Of a DNA stretch of 33,620 bases, positions 20,766 through 28,197 are shown piece by piece (positions within the stretch are counted from its first letter, which is position 1; the number at the start of each line of letters is the position of its first letter). The translations under genes and the position numbers were made by a program. The notes below the pieces were generated by a model that saw nothing but the letters and a program-made list of their open reading frames with translations, was not told the DNA's origin and searched no databases. Where the stretch lies: NCBI GenBank assembly GCA_938020525.1, contig CALIHW010000127.1:1-33620 (forward strand). The letters run 5' to 3'. The stretch is from an uncultured Granulosicoccaceae bacterium (GTDB lineage Bacteria; Pseudomonadota; Gammaproteobacteria; Granulosicoccales; Granulosicoccaceae).

Positions 20766-21437
20766 ATGCGCAGCAACAACTGTTTAATCAACACAGAATC
20801 CAGCTTGAAAGCGTACTTTCACGACGCGCTATCGCAGCAAAGTGAAAAACGCAGCCTCGACATTGCCGAGCACACTCTCTGGTACCTAACCAATCTGCTG
20901 CATAACTACAGCCGTTCGGAGCAGTTTTTCGACTACTACTGCAGCACTGGCCCAGATACTAGCCAGAGCAATAGCCGGAGCAATAGCCAGGATCGCGGCA
21001 CCCTGACTCCCCTGGCGGACTACTATCAGCGAGCGGCAGAGGCAGAATCCACCCACGAGCGACGCTTGCACCTGCAGCGGCTGGGTGATGTAGCTATGTT
21101 TATCTCCGGCATGTTCTCGGATGCACTCACCAAACGTGTAGTAGGTGTCTCTTATTATATATCTATGGGAGAAACGGCTTATGCCACTCTGGCAGAAACC
21201 GCATCGGCGAATAATCGCGAGCAGAGTCAGGCGGCCATTTTTTCCGATCTGTCGGAGCGATTTGCCAGCTTTGTTGATGTGCTGAAAGCTGTCGGCGGCA
21301 AGCCGGTAAAACAGACCACCGGCTTTGAATCACTGCTGCAAAAAGTCGATGAGTGGCAACGCACCGGCGACCCTGCACTTGCCACTGAATTGCGCAGCTC
21401 AGGCATCTTGCTTGATCTGGACATCGCAACGCACTAG
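20766..21437 (+). CDS. Unassigned helical protein, first of a gene pair
   Basis: 223 aa from ATG at 20766; an in-frame GTG lies 6 nt earlier, and AGGTG just upstream could serve as a Shine-Dalgarno sequence for the ATG. No signal peptide or membrane helix is evident, so it is cytosolic. It is mostly alpha-helical. The segment LQRLGDVAMFISGMFSDAL (103-121) followed by YYISMGETAY (130-139) looks strongly conserved in style and resembles uncharacterised gammaproteobacterial proteins I have seen without a name. Residues 64-78 are a low-complexity SQSNSRSNSQ loop from 12-nt repeats (20961-20984). It is divergent from groES, and the next gene starts 22 bp later, so the two are probably an operon. 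Function unknown. Confidence 0.75.
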   Translation: MRSNNCLINTESSLKAYFHDALSQQSEKRSLDIAEHTLWYLTNLLHNYSRSEQFFDYYCSTGPDTSQSNSRSNSQDRGTLTPLADYYQRAAEAESTHERRLHLQRLGDVAMFISGMFSDALTKRVVGVSYYISMGETAYATLAETASANNREQSQAAIFSDLSERFASFVDVLKAVGGKPVKQTTGFESLLQKVDEWQRTGDPALATELRSSGILLDLDIATH

Positions 21438-21459
21438 CCAGACCTGGATTGGCAACGAA

Positions 21460-22167
21460 ATGAATACTCCCGCTAAATACTTCACTCCAGTCAACCCCAG
21501 GCATCTGAAATTCCTAACGATGTTGCAGTTAACGCTAGAGACCTACTACGACATAGACCCACCGTACAGTATCAGTGAATTCGTTTGCCACAGCGCGCAA
21601 TCCAATACGGGCTCTTCAAGCTGCAAAGGCACCACACCCGAGATGCTGGTCTATCGTGAAGACGGTACCAACCTTGATATCAGCCTTTTCCTTAACCCGT
21701 CGCTTTTAACAAACATTAATACAGAGACATGCAAACGGAGATGGACAGGCAAAACCTTCGACAACGGTTGCATCGTACTGGAAGGAGTAAGTCACTTCTT
21801 ATATATGGTTTTTAATGCTCACTACGATCGACAGGTGAGTATGCTGGATCTTGAACTACAGGCAGAGATAGACAAATTTTTATTTGCTATGCTGGAAACG
21901 GGATATCGGGAGTCACCGGATCAACTACTGCAGCGACTATTCTGTGAAGTCAGCTATAGAGAAGACCTAAGCGATTCACTCAAGCACCGTTATCAACAAG
22001 CTAATGATCTCGCACATAGCTACTGCCAATGGCTGCAAAACAACTTTGAACTCACTCGTAACAATAAAAGCCTGCTCACTGAGATCGGTAAAATATATAG
22101 ACTGAATGGCACGGCCAAGCAGGAACACATATACAGACTTACAACACCGATTCGCCTTGCAGGCTAA
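21460..22167 (+). CDS. Unassigned protein, second of the gene pair
   Basis: 235 aa from ATG at 21460. A longer frame from 21325 overlaps the previous gene and its extra residues look like read-out of that gene, so the shorter start is preferred, though its Shine-Dalgarno sequence is weak. No signal peptide. A mixed alpha/beta N-terminal half (EMLVYREDGTNLDISLFL at 61-78, then CIVLEGVSHFLYMVFNA at 104-120) is followed by a helical C-terminal half (LDLELQAEIDKFLFAM at 129-144; HRYQQANDLAHSYCQWL at 176-192). Six or more cysteines are not arranged as a metal site. The EGVSHFLY block looks like a conserved core. Function unknown; the tight spacing suggests it works with its neighbour. Confidence 0.75.
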   Translation: MNTPAKYFTPVNPRHLKFLTMLQLTLETYYDIDPPYSISEFVCHSAQSNTGSSSCKGTTPEMLVYREDGTNLDISLFLNPSLLTNINTETCKRRWTGKTFDNGCIVLEGVSHFLYMVFNAHYDRQVSMLDLELQAEIDKFLFAMLETGYRESPDQLLQRLFCEVSYREDLSDSLKHRYQQANDLAHSYCQWLQNNFELTRNNKSLLTEIGKIYRLNGTAKQEHIYRLTTPIRLAG

Positions 22168-22201
22168 AGAGACCTTGGCCGCTAGCCCGCATAAACGTAA
22201 A

Positions 22202-22708
22202 TCAATCCTTGCGAGTGTACTCGCCTTCAATCACATCACCATCAATCTCGGGTTTATTCTTACCCGCCTGCTTAAACGGTGAGGACTGCTGCCCTGTCGC
22301 TCCAGCGGGCCCGGACGACATCGTTGCGCCGAAACCACCGGCCACTGACCCGACAGAAACGCGCCTTGACAGCCCGCGCACCAACAACCTGCGAGTGAAT
22401 GGAATCAGACAGGCAAATCCGATTGCATCGGTAACAAATCCGGGAGTAAGTAGCAGTGCTCCACCAACGCCCAGCGCAAGTCCTTCCATCATCTCAAAGG
22501 CTGGTACTTCTCCTCCAGTCAGGCGGGTCTGTGCTTTTGCCAAAGTCGACAATCCCTGGGCACGCAGCATCCAGGTCCCAAGCACCGCTGTAAGAATAAC
22601 AATGGCGATCGTTGCCAGCGCACCAATAGCACTACCGACTTGAATCAGAAGAAAAATCTCCAAAATCGGCATCGCGATGAAAAGAATAAATATTATTGGG
22701 AAAACCAT
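22202..22708 (-). CDS. fxsA: FxsA family cytoplasmic membrane protein
   Basis: 168-aa inner-membrane protein. FxsA in E. coli suppresses F-plasmid exclusion of phage T7 when overproduced; its normal role is unknown. Conserved parts: FILFIAMPILEIFLLIQVGSAIG (7-29), the second hydrophobic segment (about 31-47), GEVPAFEMMEGLALGVGGALLLTPGFVTD (about 66-94) and IPFTRRLLVR. About three to four hydrophobic segments. The C-terminal tail is Gly/Ser-rich and then acidic (IDGDVIEGEY), as in the family. It converges on the unassigned pair. Proximity to groES-groEL and dsbD is typical of gammaproteobacteria. Confidence 0.93.
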   Translation of the reverse strand: MVFPIIFILFIAMPILEIFLLIQVGSAIGALATIAIVILTAVLGTWMLRAQGLSTLAKAQTRLTGGEVPAFEMMEGLALGVGGALLLTPGFVTDAIGFACLIPFTRRLLVRGLSRRVSVGSVAGGFGATMSSGPAGATGQQSSPFKQAGKNKPEIDGDVIEGEYTRKD

Positions 22709-23194
22709 GTTGCTCCAAATATCAACTCGCTCGAAACTTGCATGAGCTTAACCGTGAATTAACTGTTTGCCCCATGCTACACCATCCCACAAAGGCTGGT
22801 GCCAAACACGCGGCAATGGCACGCGGCAAAAGCACGCGACAATGACACACGGCAAATGCACCACGGTAATCCCTGCACGGCATTGCCGAACTATCCCTGA
22901 CTACGGGCAATAGACCGGTAAAATGAGACAAGTGTCAACCCATGTTCAGGCCATTTAAACCAGGTAGCCAAAAAAGCAGTCTACTCGAATTGTCCGACCG
23001 CTCAGTTGGCAAACAGCAGCTGCAAACCAGCAATCAAGGGCCATTGAACTTCGTTGCACTAAGACACATCATGCATTTTCTGCTAGAAATACCGATAGAG
23101 TCCCATTCCAGGGCGGCATCGCAACTGCCCGGTCGCTGCTCCGAACGATAGTTAATACCTATGGTCATACTGGCAAGTTACAATATTTAGTGTT
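22709..23194. other. Intergenic region between fxsA and dsbD
   Basis: About 490 bp. It holds the 13-nt tandem array (22807-22871). A 69-codon frame (22942-23151) has no Shine-Dalgarno sequence and no recognised family. In other gammaproteobacteria cutA often sits here; no cutA remnant is recognisable. The fxsA and dsbD promoters must lie in this divergent spacer. Confidence 0.5.
22807..22871. repeat. 13-nt imperfect tandem repeat, 5 copies
   Basis: Units CACGCGGCAATGG (22807), CACGCGGCAAAAG (22820), CACGCGACAATGA (22833), CACACGGCAAATG (22846) and CACCACGGTAATC (22859) are end to end. The unit is not a multiple of 3 and no gene is present, so it is an intergenic array. Confidence 0.85.
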
Positions 23195-25711
23195 ATGAAA
23201 ATTCGTTTAATAAAATCAGTAGCTTTAACTGCATGCCTGTTATGGGTAGTCACTGCCAGTGCTTTGTCTCTGATTGGTGGCCAGGAAGAAGAGCCACTAC
23301 TGGAAGCATCAGAAGCATTTCAGACACAAGTCATCCTCGACGACGCCAACAACCTAAACGTCGAAATCAATATTGCACCCGGCTATTTCCTGTACAAGAG
23401 CAAACTTAAAGTCAGTTCAGATGACGCTGAGTTCGGCGAACTCATAATTCCACCAGGCAAGAAAAAGCAAGACCAGTTTTTTGGTGAAGTTGAAACTTAT
23501 CGAGACAGGCTCAGCTACAGCGCACCTCTGATTGATACAACAGCCACAGGCACACTTGAAGTTAAAGTCACTTCACAAGGTTGTGCGGACATCGGTATTT
23601 GCTATCCGCCGTATAGCGACGTCCATACCGTTCAGCTTGGCAAACTCGTTACCAGTGGACTTGCTGACAAATCTCTCAACACCTCACAATTGAATGTACA
23701 ACTGAACCCGCAACCGACCCAACAACAAGACGCATTCGATTCTGCAGGCAGTGCTTCGATATCCGGCATTGGTACCCTGATTGGTAATAACACAAACAAC
23801 GGATCATCCAGCGCAATGGCATCACCGGTTTCGGGTGGTACAACGCTCGGAGAGATGCTTAGTATTGACAGCGAAGATGAAGTCCTCGATCCGGAAGTTG
23901 CCTTTACCCTGGATCCGACAACGCTTGATAACGGCGTGGCGACAATCAAATGGAATATACAAGACGGCCACTATCTGTATAAGAAACGATTCACGTTTGC
24001 GGCCGTAAATAACGCCTCAATCGGCGATGCCGACATACCCGAAGGCATCTGGGAAGAGGATGCTTTTTTTGGCAATTCAGAAGTCTTCCGTGGCAACGCA
24101 GAAATCAAACTACCGGTAACGCTTACTGACAATCAATCTGAAGGTGTCATCAAAGTCAGCTATCAGGGTTGCGCAGACATCGGTATTTGCTACCCGCCAA
24201 TATCCAAAGAAATAACACTCAACGCAAGTACCATCCCTGCCGTTGCTAAGCTGGCAAACACTGCCTCCGGAACAACAGTCAGTAACACCAGTACTACAGC
24301 TGCTGGTGGAACCGCTGCTACAACAGGCGCTATGGCATCTGTATCGGCGACGAAAGCCACATCGGCTGCGAGCAGTATCAACGCCCAGCCGCAGGCTGAA
24401 CAGGACCGCCTCGCAGACAGCTTAAAAGGCAATAACCGATGGCTGACTATTGCCACCTTTTTCGGTATGGGCTTGCTGCTAACCTTCACTCCCTGCGTAC
24501 TGCCGATGGTACCAATCCTTTCATCAATCATTGTCGGTGGCGGTGAGAACATCAGTACCAGACGGGCATTCACCTTATCCCTGGTGTATGTACTGGCTAT
24601 GGCACTGACTTATACGATCGCCGGCGTCCTCGTCGGGTTAAGCGGCGAAAATATTCAAGCAACACTACAACACCCTTACGTACTGACTGCATTTGCATTC
24701 TTGTTTGTGGTTTTATCCTTCTCAATGTTCGGTTACTACGAATTACAAATGCCGGCGTTCATACAAAACCGTCTGTCTTCAGTGAGCAACCGGCAAAAGG
24801 GCGGCAGCTTCACAGGCGTCGCAACGATGGGTTTTCTATCAGCACTAATCGTAGGTCCCTGTGTGACAGCACCACTGGTCGGCGCACTGATTTATATTGG
24901 ACAAACCGGTGATGCAGTATTAGGTGGCGCTGCATTGTTCGCGCTCTCCATGGGCATGGGTTTACCGCTTCTCATCATTGGCACCACATTCGGCAAGTAC
25001 ATGCCAAAGGCAGGTGGATGGATGGACGTCACCAAATCAATATTTGGCGTCATGCTACTTGGCCTGGCCATTTACATGCTCGATCGCGTAATACCGGGAT
25101 GGGCAACTATGCTGCTATCTGCACTGTTACTAATCACCGTAGCGATGTTTATGGGTGCTTTTGATTCTCTGCCAACAGAGGCTCCTGGATGGCGACGAGT
25201 CAGCAAAGGGTTCGGCTTTGCAGCTCTGGTGTATGGCACGCTGCTAATGATCGGGGTTGCAACCGGCACAGGAACATTGCTTAAACCGATGCAAGGCTTA
25301 AGTCTTGCCGGTCATCAGGGTGGTGACGCAGTGGAAGCTCATCCGACATTTGAAACTGTCAAAACCATCGAAGATCTCAATGCAAGACTGGCAGACGCGC
25401 GCGCAAGCAATACACCGGTAATGTTCGACTTCTACGCAGACTGGTGTATCAGCTGCAAAGAGATGGAAGCGTTTACTTTCACAGATCCGGTTGTGGCTGC
25501 AAAAATGAATAAAACATTATTGTTACAGGCAGATGTGACTGCCAATGACGATGCCGACAAAGCGCTACTGAAAGAATTTGGCATCTTTGGTCCACCGGCA
25601 ATAATTTTCTATGACAGCGAAGGTGCTGAACTTAAATCTTCCAGAGTCGTCGGCTTTATGTCAGCAGACAAATTCAGTGCCGTGCTGGACCGGGTGGTAA
25701 CTACTCTATAA
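23195..25711 (+). CDS. dsbD: Thiol:disulfide interchange protein DsbD with duplicated alpha domain
   Basis: 838 aa, against about 565-600 for usual DsbD. It moves electrons from cytosolic thioredoxin to periplasmic DsbC, DsbG and CcmG. After a signal peptide (1-23) come two alpha domains: one with GCADIGICYPP at 129-139 (Cys130, Cys136) and another with the identical motif at 325-335 (Cys326, Cys332). A Thr/Ala/Ser-rich linker (345-405) follows, then the membrane domain with FTPCVLPMVP (Cys434) and GPCVTAPLVG (Cys556) over about eight helices, then the C-terminal thioredoxin domain with ADWCISCKEME (Cys751, Cys754). All canonical cysteines are present plus one extra pair. The two alpha motifs are also nearly identical in DNA (23579 and 24168 regions). 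Confidence 0.95.
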   Translation: MKIRLIKSVALTACLLWVVTASALSLIGGQEEEPLLEASEAFQTQVILDDANNLNVEINIAPGYFLYKSKLKVSSDDAEFGELIIPPGKKKQDQFFGEVETYRDRLSYSAPLIDTTATGTLEVKVTSQGCADIGICYPPYSDVHTVQLGKLVTSGLADKSLNTSQLNVQLNPQPTQQQDAFDSAGSASISGIGTLIGNNTNNGSSSAMASPVSGGTTLGEMLSIDSEDEVLDPEVAFTLDPTTLDNGVATIKWNIQDGHYLYKKRFTFAAVNNASIGDADIPEGIWEEDAFFGNSEVFRGNAEIKLPVTLTDNQSEGVIKVSYQGCADIGICYPPISKEITLNASTIPAVAKLANTASGTTVSNTSTTAAGGTAATTGAMASVSATKATSAASSINAQPQAEQDRLADSLKGNNRWLTIATFFGMGLLLTFTPCVLPMVPILSSIIVGGGENISTRRAFTLSLVYVLAMALTYTIAGVLVGLSGENIQATLQHPYVLTAFAFLFVVLSFSMFGYYELQMPAFIQNRLSSVSNRQKGGSFTGVATMGFLSALIVGPCVTAPLVGALIYIGQTGDAVLGGAALFALSMGMGLPLLIIGTTFGKYMPKAGGWMDVTKSIFGVMLLGLAIYMLDRVIPGWATMLLSALLLITVAMFMGAFDSLPTEAPGWRRVSKGFGFAALVYGTLLMIGVATGTGTLLKPMQGLSLAGHQGGDAVEAHPTFETVKTIEDLNARLADARASNTPVMFDFYADWCISCKEMEAFTFTDPVVAAKMNKTLLLQADVTANDDADKALLKEFGIFGPPAIIFYDSEGAELKSSRVVGFMSADKFSAVLDRVVTTL

Positions 25712-25872
25712 TTTGAGTCACGTATCAATCCTACGAGAACCGAAGTTCGACAGATCGCCGCGGGGTAATTTACAGACGTAGCTGTTCGTTTTTTAACCGG
25801 GCACTTGACCAGATAACGGCCACATTACAGCGTCGAATTTGGACAGTCTTGGGTTAATGGTACAGTGCCAAC

Positions 25873-26478
25873 ATGGACTCTTTCCCAACTCCAGCCAGCA
25901 CGCAGAGATCTCAGATTGAAATCAAACGCAGTCGCTTCATCACTACCATCGGCAACGTACCCGACAAACCGGCGGCGCTGCTATTAATCGACAAATTACG
26001 CCACGAAATGCCTGACGCTAATCACCATTGCTGGGCAATGGTTGCAGGCCGTCCTGACGATATTTATCAACAAGATCAGAGTGATGACGGAGAACCAAAA
26101 GGCACTGCAGGCAAACCAATGCTTAACGTGCTACGCCATTCAGGCCTGGGTAACACCGTCGCCGTAGTGACCAGATACTTCGGTGGTATAAAACTTGGCA
26201 GTGGTGGATTGGTCAGAGCATATACGCAATCGTTAACTGAGCCGTTGAAGACACTCAATACGCGTATAGCTTTCATTAGAACCGAAGTAACAATTGCGCT
26301 ACCTTATACCGCTTTTGACAGATTTGAATACTGGATGCAGAGTTCTAAAATCATCGTTACTGACAAACAGTTTCAAGAATCTATTGTGATGACGCTACAA
26401 GCACCCGAGTCCGACATAGCAGCATTGAAACAGGAAGTGAAAAGACTAAACGGAACTGTCATACAGTCGGATGCATAG
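25873..26478 (+). CDS. yigZ: YigZ / IMPACT family protein
   Basis: 201-aa protein of the UPF0029/IMPACT family; the eukaryotic homologue regulates GCN2, and bacterial YigZ has no settled function. Signature DDGEPKGTAGKP (71-82) and RYFGGIKLGSGGLVRAY (101-117) are intact, as is the N-terminal IEIKRSRFITTI (16-27). The C-terminal domain (about 135-200) is the ferredoxin-like second domain. Normal length. It lies 161 bp after dsbD on the same strand; a separate promoter is possible but not clear. Confidence 0.93.
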   Translation: MDSFPTPASTQRSQIEIKRSRFITTIGNVPDKPAALLLIDKLRHEMPDANHHCWAMVAGRPDDIYQQDQSDDGEPKGTAGKPMLNVLRHSGLGNTVAVVTRYFGGIKLGSGGLVRAYTQSLTEPLKTLNTRIAFIRTEVTIALPYTAFDRFEYWMQSSKIIVTDKQFQESIVMTLQAPESDIAALKQEVKRLNGTVIQSDA

Positions 26479-26530
26479 TAACGAGTCCCAATTTAACAGA
26501 CTCCATCTGCAGTCCTGCCAACCGACAAGG

Positions 26531-26642
26531 CTTGGAATAACAAACCAGCGTAAGCAACCCGCATAAAACAACCCAGAGAAAGCGATCCTAAGACAACAAC
26601 CCTAAGACAACAACCCTGAGAATACAAACCTGAGAATACAAA
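26531..26642. repeat. 14-nt tandem repeat array, about 8 units
   Basis: Units of exactly 14 nt run from 26531 to 26642. The last four are the clearest: CCTAAGACAACAAC twice (26587, 26601), then CCTGAGAATACAAA twice (26615, 26629). Older, degenerate units CCAGCGTAAGCAAC, CCGCATAAAACAAC and CCAGAGAAAGCGAT (26545-26586) and CTTGGAATAACAAA (26531) precede. Identity rises toward the right end, as in a growing array. There are no spacers, so it is not a CRISPR. Confidence 0.85.
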
Positions 26643-26652
26643 ACAACCGGAC

Positions 26653-26683
26653 AAAAAAAAGGGGCAACGACAAGCGCTGCCCC
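26653..26683 (-). terminator. Orphan minus-strand intrinsic terminator
   Basis: On the minus strand GGGGCA (26678-26683), an 11-nt loop and TGCCCC (26661-26666) are followed by eight T (26653-26660). This is a good Rho-independent terminator, but no recognised minus-strand gene precedes it: the DUF1840 gene just to the right is on the plus strand. It may end a small RNA or antisense transcript, or stop leakage from the surface cassette. Confidence 0.75.
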
Positions 26684-26723
26684 ACCCCCAACTGGTCCTC
26701 AATTTGTTCGTTGCTGCTATTAA

Positions 26724-26742
26724 AGGCTGTTGTAAACAGCCT
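26724..26742. other. Perfect 8-bp hairpin beside the orphan terminator
   Basis: AGGCTGTT (26724-26731), loop GTA and AACAGCCT (26735-26742) form a perfect stem. It lies 41 bp upstream of the orphan terminator in minus-strand direction and would be part of any transcript ending there. Confidence 0.5.
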
Positions 26743-26864
26743 GCAGCCCAATGCCGTCACTCTACCCAAATTAAGCAAACAAATCCAATAATAAACTTTC
26801 GTAAAAACGCACTTTCGCCCTGTAAACCAATGGTTACAAAAGAACAAAAATCTGACAATTATTA

Positions 26865-26894
26865 TTGACTATATGCCATTGGAATCAGTCTAAT
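26865..26894 (+). promoter_or_regulatory. Sigma-70 promoter of the DUF1840 gene
   Basis: TTGACT (26865-26870), an 18-nt spacer and TCTAAT (26889-26894) match the vegetative consensus at 5 of 6 bases each. It would give a leader of about 85 nt before the ATG at 26987. Confidence 0.65.
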
Positions 26895-26986
26895 TGAAGC
26901 AGACAGCGTCAGTCCACAAGGCTCTTACCCTATGTTCGCCTTTGTGTGTTAGTTCGGCTAAGGTAATTGAAAAAGGTAAAACCCAA

Positions 26987-27289
26987 ATGATAATTGAATT
27001 CAGCAGTGAACACACAGGCAGCGTCCTTATGTTTGGCAAGGTCGCAACAGATCTGCTAAAAATGATGGGACAAAGCGGTAACGACGAAGGTGCTATCAGT
27101 GCACCGGATGTATCATCGGCGCTTGAAAAATTAAAAACATCACTCAGTCGTGTTCCTGAAGATGAATCAGACAATGACGATGACATCGAAGAGAAAGAAG
27201 TCAGTCTGCAAACCAGAGCTGTACCTCTGATCAACTTACTCGAGAAGAGTGCTGCTTCAGGTGGTTACGTCATGTGGAAACCGCAATAG
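26987..27289 (+). CDS. DUF1840 family protein
   Basis: 100 aa from ATG at 26987, with an AAAGGT ribosome-binding site about 8-10 nt upstream. A longer TTG frame from 26894 is rejected because it runs through the promoter and the family starts at M-I-I-E-F. The N-terminal EFSSEHTGSVLMFGKVATDLLKMMG and the C-terminal VSLQTRAVPLINLLEKSAASGGYVMW are the two conserved blocks of DUF1840; an acidic loop (about 55-68, DESDNDDDIEEKE) joins them. Small cytosolic protein of unknown function found in beta- and gammaproteobacteria. It is convergent with the surface cassette. Confidence 0.88.
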   Translation: MIIEFSSEHTGSVLMFGKVATDLLKMMGQSGNDEGAISAPDVSSALEKLKTSLSRVPEDESDNDDDIEEKEVSLQTRAVPLINLLEKSAASGGYVMWKPQ

Positions 27290-27398
27290 TTGCCCTACTC
27301 CGACAGAGTGCAAGTTTACTTTTCGATTCCAGTTTAGTTGCCAAGAGGCGCATCTCGACTAAATACCCGGCGACTAGGGCGACTATGGGCGTGGCGTA

Positions 27399-28151
27399 CT
27401 ATATACGTGGCTCTGGGTGATCCACGAATCTACATAACTGCTTGCGGGTGGCGCTTCTGTATTCATCAAAGCGGCCGCCTCCGTAGTTGACCGCATAATT
27501 GAACATCAATTGGTCATTAACGATTACGCCACTTCCCTGCTTGCCTCGCCAATCACCGGCAAGTTTCATCGGTGTACCGGCACTCGCTACCATTAACGCA
27601 CCATCGTTGTAGAAACGATAGGAATTTCCGTCACTGATATCGACCCAGAAACCGCGATGGGTATTGGGATCAATCTGATATTCCTGTTCTTTACAGCTCC
27701 ACTCAGTATCACTGACAAAGCTTCGATCGAATCCATTGAACAACACTAACTGTTCCAGATTCCAGTGCTGATTTTGAAACTCGGTGCTTATATATGAACT
27801 GGCAGCCTGATCAGTAGCAAAACACCGAAGGCCATCGCTTGTTTGCGTCCACTGGTTACTCACAGCAGAAGACCGAGACGCGCATGCAACAGCACACCAG
27901 TTGCTATCTTCTATACCCCAACCAGTTGGCGGATGTCCGGCAGCACTCGAACATAACGGAGCTACAATACGCTTGCTGGTGCTTCGATTAACATCCTGCA
28001 CCAACCATTCAGTCAAACTATTTTGCTTTGCCACGGCAAATTTTGTGCGTTGACTGTAATCAGGTGGCGAGCCTGCACATGCGCCAAGCAACCCGACAGC
28101 TGCAAATAGCAGCACAACTTTTATTGATCCCTTTGTGCTAAGTTTCATCAT
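27399..28151 (-). CDS. Predicted lipoprotein, unknown function
   Basis: A longer frame starts at 28214, but the ATG pair at 28151/28148 is preferred: the protein then begins MKLSTKGSIKVVLLFAAVG with a lipobox LGAC at about residue 24, a classic lipoprotein signal. About 250 aa in all. The mature part has seven further cysteines (in APLCSS, NWCAVACAS, LRCFATD, WSCKEQ and KQLCRF), which suggests disulfides and an extracytoplasmic location. The C-terminal half reads like a small beta-rich domain (GFWVDISDGNSYRFYNDGALMV, LAGDWRGKQGSGVIVNDQLMF). I recognise no family. It lies 46 bp after the Ig-like lipoprotein gene on the same strand and is probably co-transcribed. Confidence 0.75.
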   Translation of the reverse strand: MMKLSTKGSIKVVLLFAAVGLLGACAGSPPDYSQRTKFAVAKQNSLTEWLVQDVNRSTSKRIVAPLCSSAAGHPPTGWGIEDSNWCAVACASRSSAVSNQWTQTSDGLRCFATDQAASSYISTEFQNQHWNLEQLVLFNGFDRSFVSDTEWSCKEQEYQIDPNTHRGFWVDISDGNSYRFYNDGALMVASAGTPMKLAGDWRGKQGSGVIVNDQLMFNYAVNYGGGRFDEYRSATRKQLCRFVDHPEPRI

Positions 28152-28197
28152 ACTTATCAGTGGCCGCCCTGCACCAGGCAAGGCAGCCATAGCTACT

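Larger units (their letters stand above)
26479..26986. other. Gene-poor region between yigZ and the DUF1840 gene
   Basis: About 500 bp. It holds the 14-nt array (26531-26642), a minus-strand intrinsic terminator (26653-26683), a perfect hairpin (26724-26742) and the DUF1840 promoter (26865-26894), each listed separately. Minus-strand ORFs here are made of the repeat read in shifting frames and look spurious. Confidence 0.6.

Noticed and set aside
21325-21459. N-terminal extension of the second unassigned gene
   Set aside because: The extra 45 residues overlap the first gene and look like read-out of it in another frame; the ATG at 21460 starts a plausible protein.
22209-22643. 144-codon frame opposite fxsA
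   Set aside because: It is antisense to a clear FxsA protein, Pro/Ser/Ala-rich and without a ribosome-binding site or family.
22942-23151. 69-codon frame between fxsA and dsbD
   Set aside because: No Shine-Dalgarno sequence, no family likeness, and no domain or signal pattern. It could be a small gene but I cannot support it.
26531-26642. CRISPR array
   Set aside because: Repeats are contiguous 14-mers with no spacers, and no cas gene is near.
26493-26847. Two minus-strand frames over the 14-nt array
   Set aside because: They read the array in changing frames because 14 is not a multiple of 3, giving a Cys/Phe/Leu-rich product with no family.
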